A DNA stretch of 6,826 bases, from contig JAUXCL010000134.1 in NCBI GenBank assembly GCA_030618905.1, forward strand, positions 1 through 6,826. The letters are read 5' to 3'. Below the pieces are notes generated by a model. That model did not search any database. It saw only the letters and a program-made list of their open reading frames with translations, and had not been told where the DNA came from. This DNA is from Bacteroidales bacterium. Lineage in GTDB: Bacteria; Bacteroidota; Bacteroidia; Bacteroidales; B18-G4. The translations under genes were made by a program, and so were the position numbers. Position 1 is the first letter of the stretch; each line of letters opens with the position of its first letter. Shown here piece after piece: positions 1-6,005 of this stretch.

Positions 1-74
1 AAGCGGGAAGCGGGAAGCGGGAAGCGGGAAGAGGGAAGAGGGAAGCGGGAAGCGGGAAGAGTGAAGCGGGAAGA
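1..74. repeat. Heptanucleotide tandem array (AAGCGGG units)
   Basis: Ten consecutive 7-bp units are readable from position 1 to 70, followed by a degenerate AAGA edge. Seven units are AAGCGGG, two are AAGAGGG (29-35 and 36-42), and one is AAGAGTG (57-63). The array is already in progress at the window edge, so its true length is unknown. One strand is almost entirely purine apart from the single C per unit. Because 7 is not a multiple of 3, all three plus frames remain open through most of the array, but no gene start is visible and I treat it as non-coding. Short-period arrays of this type occur between genes in Bacteroidota and cyanobacterial genomes; their role is unknown. Confidence 0.9.
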
Positions 75-98
75 ATAAACAGATAAACAGATAAATGA
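75..98. repeat. Short 8-bp tandem repeat (ATAAACAG)
   Basis: Two perfect copies of ATAAACAG (75-82 and 83-90) are followed by a partial third copy, ATAAATGA (91-98). It begins directly where the heptamer array decays, so period and base composition switch abruptly with no spacer. Confidence 0.75.
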
Positions 99-114
99 TA
101 TTATTTGAGATTTA

Positions 115-162
115 ACAGTATAACAATATTACAATATAACAGTATAACAATATTACAATATA
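115..162. repeat. AT-rich 8-bp array with 24-bp higher-order duplication
   Basis: Six consecutive 8-bp units read ACAGTATA, ACAATATT, ACAATATA, then the same three in the same order. The array is therefore a perfect tandem duplication of a 24-bp block (phase-equivalent copies at 114-137 and 138-161). It lies just past the 3' end of the rluD homologue. The rest of 1-191 holds no gene, and no GC-rich terminator hairpin for rluD is visible in 99-191. Confidence 0.85.
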
Positions 163-191
163 GCAATCCAAATTTGAACCTAGAACCAATA

Positions 192-1223
192 TCACTTCCC
201 ACTAACCGAATACTTCTCCCATTTATCAATAACCCCCTGCATATCTTCCGGCAGTTCCGAATCGAAATTCATGGTTTTACCTGAAACAGGGTGCCGGAAT
301 CCCAGTGATTTGGCATGCAAAGCTTGCCTGGGGATCATCTTGAAACAGTTTTGGACAAATTGCTTGTACTTTGTAAAGGTTGTGCCTTTGAGGATGATAT
401 TTCCTCCATAGGTTTCATCATTGAAAAGGGGATGCTTGATATACCTGAAATGGGCTCGGATTTGATGTGTGCGGCCGGTTTCCAGTTTGCACTCCACAAG
501 AGTAACATAGCCAAAGCGCTGAACTACCCGATAGTGCGTAACAGCATGTTTTCCCTTAGATCCATCTTTGAAAACGCTCATGATCTTTCGGTTCTTAGGG
601 TTACGCCCCAGGTTTTCACTTATGGTCCCGCTGTCCTCCTTGAGGTCACCCCATACAAGTGCATAATACCTTCTGTCGACGTCATGCTTATAGAAATATC
701 CAGCCAGTCTGGTTTGAACCAACTCATTCTTTGCTACCAGGAGTAAGCCTGTAGTATTTTTATCTATCCGGTGCACCAGTAATGGAAATGCTTCGGGGTT
801 GCCGGATGTTTCTCTCAAATAATAGGTCAGCGCATTTACCAGGGTTCCTGTGTAATTTCCATAGGCGGGATGGACAACCATACCGGCTGCTTTATTAACA
901 ACCAGCAGATCCTTATCTTCATAAACGATGTCAAGCGGAATATTTTCAGGAATAATTTCAATTTCCCTGGGGGGATGTGAAAGTACAATTGAAATCACAT
1001 CGCCGGGTTTGACCTTATAATTGGATTTTACTGCCTGGCTATTAACCAGGATATTACCTGCCCTGGCAGCATTCTGGATTTTATTCCGTGAGGCATTTTC
1101 AATCCGAAGCATCAGGAATTTATCAATCCGGAGCGGACTTTGTCCGGGGTCAACCGAAAGCCTGAAATGCTCAAATAATTCACTTTCTTCTTCCTGGAAG
1201 TTTTGATGATCAGCCATGTACAT
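192..1223 (-). CDS. rluD: RluD/RluA-family ribosomal large subunit pseudouridine synthase
   Basis: Converts specific uridines to pseudouridine; E. coli RluD acts on helix 69 of 23S rRNA. The 343-aa product has the RluD layout. An S4 RNA-binding domain spans about residues 30-85 (LRIDKFL, NILVN, VKPGD). The catalytic domain follows, with HRIDKNTTGLLLVAK at 151-165, in which Asp154 is the expected catalytic residue, and GRTHQIRAH at 250-258. Length is normal for the family. The ATG at 1221-1223 lies 18 nt after the stop of the upstream T9SS gene; an in-frame ATG at codon 3 is an alternative. An AGGAG sits about 15 nt before the start, too far for a strong Shine-Dalgarno site. It appears to be the last gene of the operon and ends with TGA at 192-194. 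Family assignment is firm; RluD rather than another RluA-type enzyme is inferred from the S4 domain and overall similarity, and the target uridine is unproven. Confidence 0.95.
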   Translation of the reverse strand: MYMADHQNFQEEESELFEHFRLSVDPGQSPLRIDKFLMLRIENASRNKIQNAARAGNILVNSQAVKSNYKVKPGDVISIVLSHPPREIEIIPENIPLDIVYEDKDLLVVNKAAGMVVHPAYGNYTGTLVNALTYYLRETSGNPEAFPLLVHRIDKNTTGLLLVAKNELVQTRLAGYFYKHDVDRRYYALVWGDLKEDSGTISENLGRNPKNRKIMSVFKDGSKGKHAVTHYRVVQRFGYVTLVECKLETGRTHQIRAHFRYIKHPLFNDETYGGNIILKGTTFTKYKQFVQNCFKMIPRQALHAKSLGFRHPVSGKTMNFDSELPEDMQGVIDKWEKYSVSGK

Positions 1224-1241
1224 TGGTTTGAAAATGCGCTC

Positions 1242-3392
1242 CTAGTGATTAATCATGAATTTGCCGGATATTGTCTTGCCTGAAGAGGGATTATGAAACC
1301 TGATAATATACACCCCATTTGCCAGGTCAGAAATATCGATCTCCTGACTGAAGCCCTGATGGAATACCAGCTGGCCATACATATTGTAAATCATTAATTC
1401 TGATGAAGGATACTTCAAATCACCAGTCATACCCGATACACGGATATGAAGTGTACCATCCCTGTTTGGATTTGGAAAGAGCATCAGCTGGCTTTCCTCT
1501 TCAGTATTTTCCGGGAGCCCTGTGGGATCAAATTCTTCACCCAATACCGGGCGCATAAGCATCGATCCGGTATAAGCTGTCTTTTGCCACTGCCCTGTTA
1601 CATTATAATATATATTAGCACTGGCATCGTTAAATGCATCCCATCCTATATTCAGATTATCCGCTGTGGTCTGCATCCAGCCAATATAGAAGACACTTGT
1701 GACGGGCACAGGCTCATCAAGATAATAGGTGCTCATGCGGTACAGGTCCTTGGTAAAACCAGGTCGAAGGTTAGCTTGTTCATAAATCACCTCACCTGGC
1801 TCCCCATCATTATCTCTCCACACGAGTAATACAAATAAATTGTCATTTGCATCATTCTGTGTTCTGTTAAAGTACATCCTGACTGCCCGCAGGGTATCTT
1901 TTATATTCAGCTTGAAACGATAGGCTACACGCCCGAAGATGGTATTTACACCATAACCGGCTTCCGGCGTACCATCATCATAAGCATAATAGTTATAAAA
2001 TTTTTGCAGAAATTGAATAGTATCTCCTATGGTATCAGCAGCTGTAAATCCATTGATTCGATGCTCTATGTGGAAAAGAGCGCTGTCTTTTCCAAACCCT
2101 AATGAATAAATAAAGTTAACCGGTGGGCAGGCATGTGCAGCCCCACAGGTTGCATCACATCGTTGATAGCCAAACTCATAGAAAGGTGGGAGGTTACAAC
2201 CTCCACCATCATAGAAATAATTGAAAGTACCATCGATCTCATCAACTTTATACCAGTAATCCGTATTGTAAGCTTCATCATCAAGATTGGTGATCAACAC
2301 GTAGGTAGAATCATTCATTTCGTTGGTTGGGTCATTCTTGTATTGGTTGTACGGCATGGACTCATAACGTTTCAGCAGGGAAAGGGCCCGCTCGGCAAAA
2401 GTGATCTTCCTGTATGTAGAGTCGCTGGCCGAACGGTTGATGTTCAGGTATACATAATCCACATTCCAATGGTCGGTATTGGAACGCCAGCTGGGAACAT
2501 TGTTGCTGGAAAGACTGGCATAATTGAAAAATCTGAATTGAAAACTGTTTTTATAATATCGTGCACTGTCTGTTACCGGGATCAACAGCTGCCTGGAATA
2601 GGTATTATATTTGCTGTAAAACGAATCCAGTTTCATTCCTTCCGAACTCCAGATCGTATACCAATTGGTTTCAGGAACGAGTATTGTATCGCATGGCATA
2701 CTGATGGTATCGTCATAATGCAGAGTGTCTGTCGCTACAATGTACAAACCGGAATCACATTCCGGTGGGGCAAATAAGGTGTCGAACGGATAGATTACTT
2801 CTCCGGGAAATATATATTCATCAAGGGGAATCAAAATAGAATCGACATATCCAAAAACTGAGTCGCCTGAATAAACGCCAAATTGTAACACCAGAGAGTC
2901 CCAGGCCTCCGGCGCATTACCCCGTCCCTGGGGTTGGTAATAAAAACTAAAATAGATGGAGTCAGCTACAGTAATTGCCCTGGCTGCCGGGCTGAAGATG
3001 GAATCAAGTCTTATCAGGTTTGAAACCAGGTAATCTGCAATAAAAGGAAATGTACCGGCCTCCGGAAATAGATTCCCGCTGGCATCGATCGCATCAAAAG
3101 TAGCTGCCCCGACATTGGCCGAATGATAAGCAAAATCCGCATTAATATAAGTGTCATTAGAGGCCCAGCGTTCTTCAGCCGGGTATATTTCGACCTGATG
3201 GAAGTCATCAAAAAAGGGCATATTATTGCTTGGCCTGTTATCACGGCTTCTCATAATTCCAAGGCCTTGTGCTGCCATCTTTTTCAGTTCCTGCTTAATG
3301 ACTGGATTATACTTTAATCCGGTTAGCACTTCCTGTCCGGAAGATGTTGATACAATGATAATCAGGCAGAAAAGTGATACAATATATTTCAT
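1242..3392 (-). CDS. Secreted T9SS type A sorting-domain protein
   Basis: A probable exported cargo of the type IX secretion system, 716 aa from the ATG at 3390-3392. The frame can be extended to a GTG at 3408-3410, but starting at the ATG gives a standard signal peptide (MKYIVSLF, then a hydrophobic run to about residue 19, SSG|Q). The C-terminus (about 634-716) has the type A sorting pattern: FPNPN at 639-643, then MYGQLVF, ISDLANGVYIIRF and a terminal GKFMINH. The N-terminal half has NMPFFDDF, GAATFDAIDASG, then SFYYQPQG and FQFRFFNY, resembling a beta-sandwich region recurring in Bacteroidota secreted proteins. A second such region starts near YDDGTPEAGYG (about 472) and runs to RPVLG. 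The mature part has six cysteines (212, 234, 399, 412, 416, 422). No enzyme motif is recognised, so function is unknown. Its 29-nt gap after the PASTA gene and 18-nt gap before rluD suggest co-transcription. Confidence 0.88.
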   Translation of the reverse strand: MKYIVSLFCLIIIVSTSSGQEVLTGLKYNPVIKQELKKMAAQGLGIMRSRDNRPSNNMPFFDDFHQVEIYPAEERWASNDTYINADFAYHSANVGAATFDAIDASGNLFPEAGTFPFIADYLVSNLIRLDSIFSPAARAITVADSIYFSFYYQPQGRGNAPEAWDSLVLQFGVYSGDSVFGYVDSILIPLDEYIFPGEVIYPFDTLFAPPECDSGLYIVATDTLHYDDTISMPCDTILVPETNWYTIWSSEGMKLDSFYSKYNTYSRQLLIPVTDSARYYKNSFQFRFFNYASLSSNNVPSWRSNTDHWNVDYVYLNINRSASDSTYRKITFAERALSLLKRYESMPYNQYKNDPTNEMNDSTYVLITNLDDEAYNTDYWYKVDEIDGTFNYFYDGGGCNLPPFYEFGYQRCDATCGAAHACPPVNFIYSLGFGKDSALFHIEHRINGFTAADTIGDTIQFLQKFYNYYAYDDGTPEAGYGVNTIFGRVAYRFKLNIKDTLRAVRMYFNRTQNDANDNLFVLLVWRDNDGEPGEVIYEQANLRPGFTKDLYRMSTYYLDEPVPVTSVFYIGWMQTTADNLNIGWDAFNDASANIYYNVTGQWQKTAYTGSMLMRPVLGEEFDPTGLPENTEEESQLMLFPNPNRDGTLHIRVSGMTGDLKYPSSELMIYNMYGQLVFHQGFSQEIDISDLANGVYIIRFHNPSSGKTISGKFMINH

Positions 3393-3421
3393 AATCTGTA
3401 ATAATTGCACATCTTATTGTT

Positions 3422-4252
3422 TTAATAATACCGCGTAGTATCTACTGCAGTGGTGTCAGGCAGATATTTCTGTATGAGCGCCCCGAAATCGTAAAACTCA
3501 TCAGATCTCAAACGGATATTGATTTTCTGGCCTCTGTATAAAGTTGTTTTATTGCTCCAATCAGGTCTTTGCTGGTATACTTTGCTGTGTGAATTATCTT
3601 CACCATCAAGGAAATATACAGATCCAACATTAAAGGATGCACGGTTAATGGCATCTATAGCTTCATCAATATATAAACCAAGCAAAAAAGGCACCGCCAC
3701 ACGTTTACGATCTCCCAGGCCTAAAACCAGTTCAATGCCCACCCCTTTTTCAATAAGCGTGCCCGGTTCAATGAGCTCATCCTGGTAAACCTGCTCTAAA
3801 ACAGCATTCTCAGCAAAATCTGATACATATTCAAGTTTTTTGACTACCAGCCCTTTAGCGCGTAAAAGGTTAATTGCCTGTCGCAATGACAGGTCAATCA
3901 GGTCAGGCATTTCAACTTTTTCCGGCATCTTGGCTACGATGCTCACATAGATCTTCCTGCCTTTTTTGACTTTCGAACCGGGTAATGGATCCTGTATGAC
4001 AATGGCTTCCTTTGTATTTTTTGAATCATATAAAGAATCGATCACGATAAATTCGAACAAATCAGCAAAATCACTTTCCTCAATTTCCACAAGGGTTTGA
4101 CCATGAAAATCCGGCACGATATATTCATCCCCATGTTCAGTGTATATTTTCAGGAATTGGAAAATGGCAAGAAACAAGATAATTGTGATCACAATGGAAA
4201 TCCCAAAGTGAATATAAAATTTCTTTTTAGTAAGAAATCCAAAGAAAGCCAT
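3422..4252 (-). CDS. Single-pass membrane protein with three PASTA domains
   Basis: A 276-aa protein with a short basic N-terminus (KKK at 9-11), one membrane helix at about 13-36, and three successive PASTA domains at about 44-107, 112-178 and 185-249. Each domain opens with a VPDF/MPDL/VPFL-type strand. The ends vary: PLPGSKVKKG precedes the last strand of the first, EPGTLIEKG that of the second and LYRGQ that of the third. The KKK-then-helix order predicts the PASTA part outside the inner membrane, in the periplasm. PASTA modules are known from PknB/Stk kinases and class B penicillin-binding proteins, where they bind peptidoglycan or muropeptides. Here no kinase or transpeptidase domain is present, and the length leaves no room for one. 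The tail (250-276) is a low-complexity linker ending DTTRYY. It is the first gene of the leftward operon and is divergent from ddl, so a role in cell-wall assembly or sensing is inferred. ATG start; no clear Shine-Dalgarno site. Confidence 0.9.
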   Translation of the reverse strand: MAFFGFLTKKKFYIHFGISIVITIILFLAIFQFLKIYTEHGDEYIVPDFHGQTLVEIEESDFADLFEFIVIDSLYDSKNTKEAIVIQDPLPGSKVKKGRKIYVSIVAKMPEKVEMPDLIDLSLRQAINLLRAKGLVVKKLEYVSDFAENAVLEQVYQDELIEPGTLIEKGVGIELVLGLGDRKRVAVPFLLGLYIDEAIDAINRASFNVGSVYFLDGEDNSHSKVYQQRPDWSNKTTLYRGQKINIRLRSDEFYDFGALIQKYLPDTTAVDTTRYY

Positions 4253-4293
4253 TTTTAGTAATTTTATGCTTGCTTTTGTGCAATGTGCCGGGG

Positions 4294-4309
4294 TGAAAAC
4301 ACGTTTTCA
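4294..4309. promoter_or_regulatory. Operator-like dyad TGAAAAC-AC-GTTTTCA
   Basis: A perfect inverted repeat with 7-bp arms and a 2-bp centre lies near the middle of the 121-bp gap between the divergent PASTA-protein and ddl starts. It has no T-tract and too short a loop to be a terminator, so a binding site for a dimeric regulator is the most natural reading. No regulator gene is present in the window, and the assignment is inference. Confidence 0.4.
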
Positions 4310-4335
4310 ATCATAACTGGAAAAAAGGTTGATTA

Positions 4336-4352
4336 TTGCCCCTTTAGGGCAA
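4336..4352. promoter_or_regulatory. Inverted repeat TTGCCC-N5-GGGCAA upstream of ddl
   Basis: Six-base-pair perfect arms flank the 5-nt loop CTTTA. It ends 21 nt before the ddl ATG and overlaps the candidate minus-strand -7 element at 4350-4357. It could be a hairpin in the ddl leader or an operator covering the leftward promoter. There is no U-run after it in either direction, so a complete intrinsic terminator is unlikely. Confidence 0.4.
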
Positions 4353-4357
4353 AGATA
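4350..4357 (-). promoter_or_regulatory. Candidate Bacteroidota -7 element (TATCTTTG) for the PASTA operon
   Basis: Read on the minus strand this is TATCTTTG, a perfect match to the TAnnTTTG element used by the Bacteroidota primary sigma factor. Transcription from here would give the PASTA-protein mRNA a leader of roughly 90 nt. No convincing -33 TTTG/TTG is found at the expected distance (around 4377-4384, inside the ddl start), which lowers confidence. For rightward ddl transcription the best match seen is TGCTTTTG at 4271-4278, one mismatch from consensus and also without a good -33. Confidence 0.4.
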
Positions 4358-4373
4358 AACATTAATTGAGTAT

Positions 4374-5351
4374 ATGAAAAAGAACATTGCCGTTGTTGCC
4401 GGGGGTAATTCCGGTGAATATGAAGTAAGCATCAAAAGTGGACAGGTGGTTATGGACCACCTGCCGGAAGATCGATATTCCACCTATGTGATCATCATTA
4501 ATGATCAGGACTGGTATCATAGCACTGCTGAGGATCAGAAAGTTCCGGTGGATCAGTCTGATTTTACACTTGATTTGCCAGATGCAAAGATCAGCTTTGA
4601 TGCCGTATTTATTGCAATTCATGGCACACCGGGCGAAGACGGCAGGCTGCAGGTTTATTTCGACAAGCTTGGCATCCCTTATACTTCATGCGACATGGTT
4701 ACTTCTGCAATGACCTTCAACAAATATTTCAGCACTTGTTTTGTAAATACCCTGGATGTTTTGACTGCCAGGTCTATATTGATTCGTAATGCTGTTGAGG
4801 TAAAGACTGAAAAAATCCTCCAGGTAACGGGCCTTCCTTGTTTTATCAAACCGAATAAGGGAGGATCCAGTGTGGGTATTTCAAAGGTAAACCATGCAGA
4901 TGAGTTACCCCCGGCTGTTAAAAGAGCATTTGAAGAAGATGATGAGGTAATTGCGGAAGGATTTATACCGGGCAGGGAGATTACCTGCGGTGTGCTGATG
5001 CACAAGGGCGTAATTACCGCGCTGCCTATAACGGAAATAGTCAGCAAAAATGAGTTCTTTGATTATGAGGCCAAATATGAAGGGAAATCTGAAGAAATTA
5101 CACCTGCTCCTATTCCTGAAGAGATAGCCAAAAAATGCCAGAAATTATCAGTATTCCTGTTTAAAGAAATGGAATGTAAAGGGGTTGTGAGGTTTGATTA
5201 TATTTTTAATGATGCGGGTATCTATTTTCTGGAAGTGAATACCGTTCCCGGGTTCACAGAAGAGAGTATCATCCCCCAGCAAGCCAGGGAAGCTGGGATT
5301 ACACTGTCTGAGTTGTTCTCGGATATGATTGAACAAGCAGTTGGTGGTTAG
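4374..5351 (+). CDS. ddl: D-alanine--D-alanine ligase
   Basis: ATP-grasp ligase that joins two D-alanines to make the dipeptide used by MurF for peptidoglycan precursors; cytoplasmic. The 325-aa product shows the full set of Ddl signatures: GGNSGEYEVS at 10-19, with Glu15 at the same place as Glu15 of E. coli DdlB; HGTPGEDGRLQ at 83-93; KPNKGGSSVG at 159-168; the omega-loop FFDYEAKY at 228-235; Arg273 and Asp275 in VVRFDY; and EVNTVPGFTEES at 287-298 with Glu287, Asn289 and Ser298. The common PGM is PGF here, a mild change. The stretch around TSCDMVTSAMTFNKYF (104-119) resembles Bacteroidota Ddl proteins. Start and length are normal. It is divergent from the PASTA gene and ends 9 nt from the stop of the convergent rdgB gene. 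No key residue is missing, so it is expected to be active; D-Ala-D-Ala rather than D-Ala-D-Lac specificity is inferred from the Tyr-containing omega loop. Confidence 0.96.
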   Translation: MKKNIAVVAGGNSGEYEVSIKSGQVVMDHLPEDRYSTYVIIINDQDWYHSTAEDQKVPVDQSDFTLDLPDAKISFDAVFIAIHGTPGEDGRLQVYFDKLGIPYTSCDMVTSAMTFNKYFSTCFVNTLDVLTARSILIRNAVEVKTEKILQVTGLPCFIKPNKGGSSVGISKVNHADELPPAVKRAFEEDDEVIAEGFIPGREITCGVLMHKGVITALPITEIVSKNEFFDYEAKYEGKSEEITPAPIPEEIAKKCQKLSVFLFKEMECKGVVRFDYIFNDAGIYFLEVNTVPGFTEESIIPQQAREAGITLSELFSDMIEQAVGG

Positions 5352-5360
5352 TGGTGTGGT

Positions 5361-5945
5361 TTATCTGCAGAATTCTTGTAAATAGTTTACCAGTTTAGCT
5401 GTAGCCAACGCCCTATGACTGATGCTGTTTTTTGTTGCCGGGTCCATCCCGGCAAATGTTTCCTGATACCCTTCCGGTACAAATATTGGATCATAACCGA
5501 ATCCCCGGGATCCTCTTTTATCCTTTATGATGTTGCCATTGACAACCCCTTCGAAATGATATTCATTACCATCAAGAATCAGGCTAATGACTGTTCTGAA
5601 CCTGGCTGCTCTATTTTCAAATTCCCTGAGTTCACCAAGTACTTTACTCATATTGTTGTCTGCAATACATTCCTCTCCGGCATACCTGGCAGAATGCACG
5701 CCGGGTCGTCCGCCCAGACTGATAATTTCCAATCCGGTATCATCCGCAAAACAATTCATGCCGAAATTGTCCCAAACAAACCTGGCCTTGAGACTTGAAT
5801 TCCCTTCCAATGTAGAAGCGGTCTCAGGGATATCATCATAACAACCTATATCCTTTAATCCTGAGATTTCATATTGATCTCCAATGATGGACCTGATCTC
5901 TTCGAGTTTGTGCTGGTTATTGGTGGCAAAGACAATACTTTTCAT
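5361..5945 (-). CDS. rdgB: RdgB/HAM1-family XTP/dITP diphosphatase
   Basis: Hydrolyses non-canonical purine nucleoside triphosphates (XTP, dITP, ITP) to the monophosphate and pyrophosphate, keeping them out of DNA and RNA. The 194-aa product starts at the ATG at 5943-5945, giving the family-typical MKSIVFATNNQHK. The frame runs further upstream to a TTG at 5967-5969, but that extension would be encoded by the terminator hairpin and its A/T tract, so I reject it. Conserved blocks: TNNQHK at 8-13 (nucleotide binding), TLEGNSSLKA at 45-54, FADDTGLE at 66-73 with Asp68/Asp69 (metal and catalysis), GRPGVHSARYAG at 79-90, GFGYDPIF at 148-155 and SHRAL at 176-180. All expected residues are present and length is normal. 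Its start is only 10 nt past the U-tract of an intrinsic terminator, so how it is transcribed is not obvious. It converges on ddl. Confidence 0.95.
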   Translation of the reverse strand: MKSIVFATNNQHKLEEIRSIIGDQYEISGLKDIGCYDDIPETASTLEGNSSLKARFVWDNFGMNCFADDTGLEIISLGGRPGVHSARYAGEECIADNNMSKVLGELREFENRAARFRTVISLILDGNEYHFEGVVNGNIIKDKRGSRGFGYDPIFVPEGYQETFAGMDPATKNSISHRALATAKLVNYLQEFCR

Positions 5946-5955
5946 GGGGCAGGAT

Positions 5956-5987
5956 AAAAAAAAGGGCAATCCTTGAATTGCCCTTTT
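5956..5987 (-). terminator. Rho-independent terminator of the SGNH-like gene
   Basis: A perfect 11-bp inverted repeat, AAAAGGGCAAT (5960-5970) and ATTGCCCTTTT (5977-5987), has a 6-nt loop. On the minus strand it runs straight into eight T residues (complement of 5956-5963). It begins 18 nt after the stop codon of the SGNH-like gene and its T-tract ends 10 nt before the rdgB ATG. The arms are also A/T-flanked on the plus strand, but no plus-strand gene ends nearby. Confidence 0.85.
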
Positions 5988-6005
5988 ATAGTTATTTTAT
6001 GATCA

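Noticed and set aside
1..78. Heptamer array as the C-terminus of a plus-strand protein (KREAGSG-type repeat ending at TAA 76-78)
   Set aside because: Any 7-bp repeat without stops is open in all frames; composition changes sharply at the array edge and no start or conserved sequence is visible. It cannot be fully excluded because the left side is cut.
1..162. CRISPR array
   Set aside because: Units are 7-8 bp and contiguous with no unique spacers, and no cas genes are present.
315..746. A 143-codon open frame on the plus strand opposite rluD
   Set aside because: Fully antisense to a strongly conserved pseudouridine synthase, no recognised motif; a coding shadow.
2133..2777. A 214-codon open frame on the plus strand opposite the T9SS gene
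   Set aside because: It lies entirely antisense to a gene with a clear signal peptide and sorting domain, has no recognisable domain, and is rich in Ile/Val as expected from the complement of that gene's codons.
3393..3410. GTG at 3408-3410 as start of the T9SS gene
   Set aside because: The extension MQLLQI adds uncharged residues before a complete signal peptide that begins naturally at the ATG at 3390-3392.
4309..4334. Imperfect inverted repeat AATCATAAC ... GTTGATT in the divergent region
   Set aside because: Arms match only with a bulge and the sequence is AT-rich; not distinguishable from chance.
5378..5390. Small palindrome GTAAA-TAG-TTTAC near the rdgB 3' end as a terminator
   Set aside because: It is AT-rich with 5-bp arms, inside coding sequence, and not followed by a T-run on either strand.
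5415..5841. Two plus-strand open frames opposite rdgB
   Set aside because: Both are antisense shadows of the conserved rdgB frame and show no family signature.
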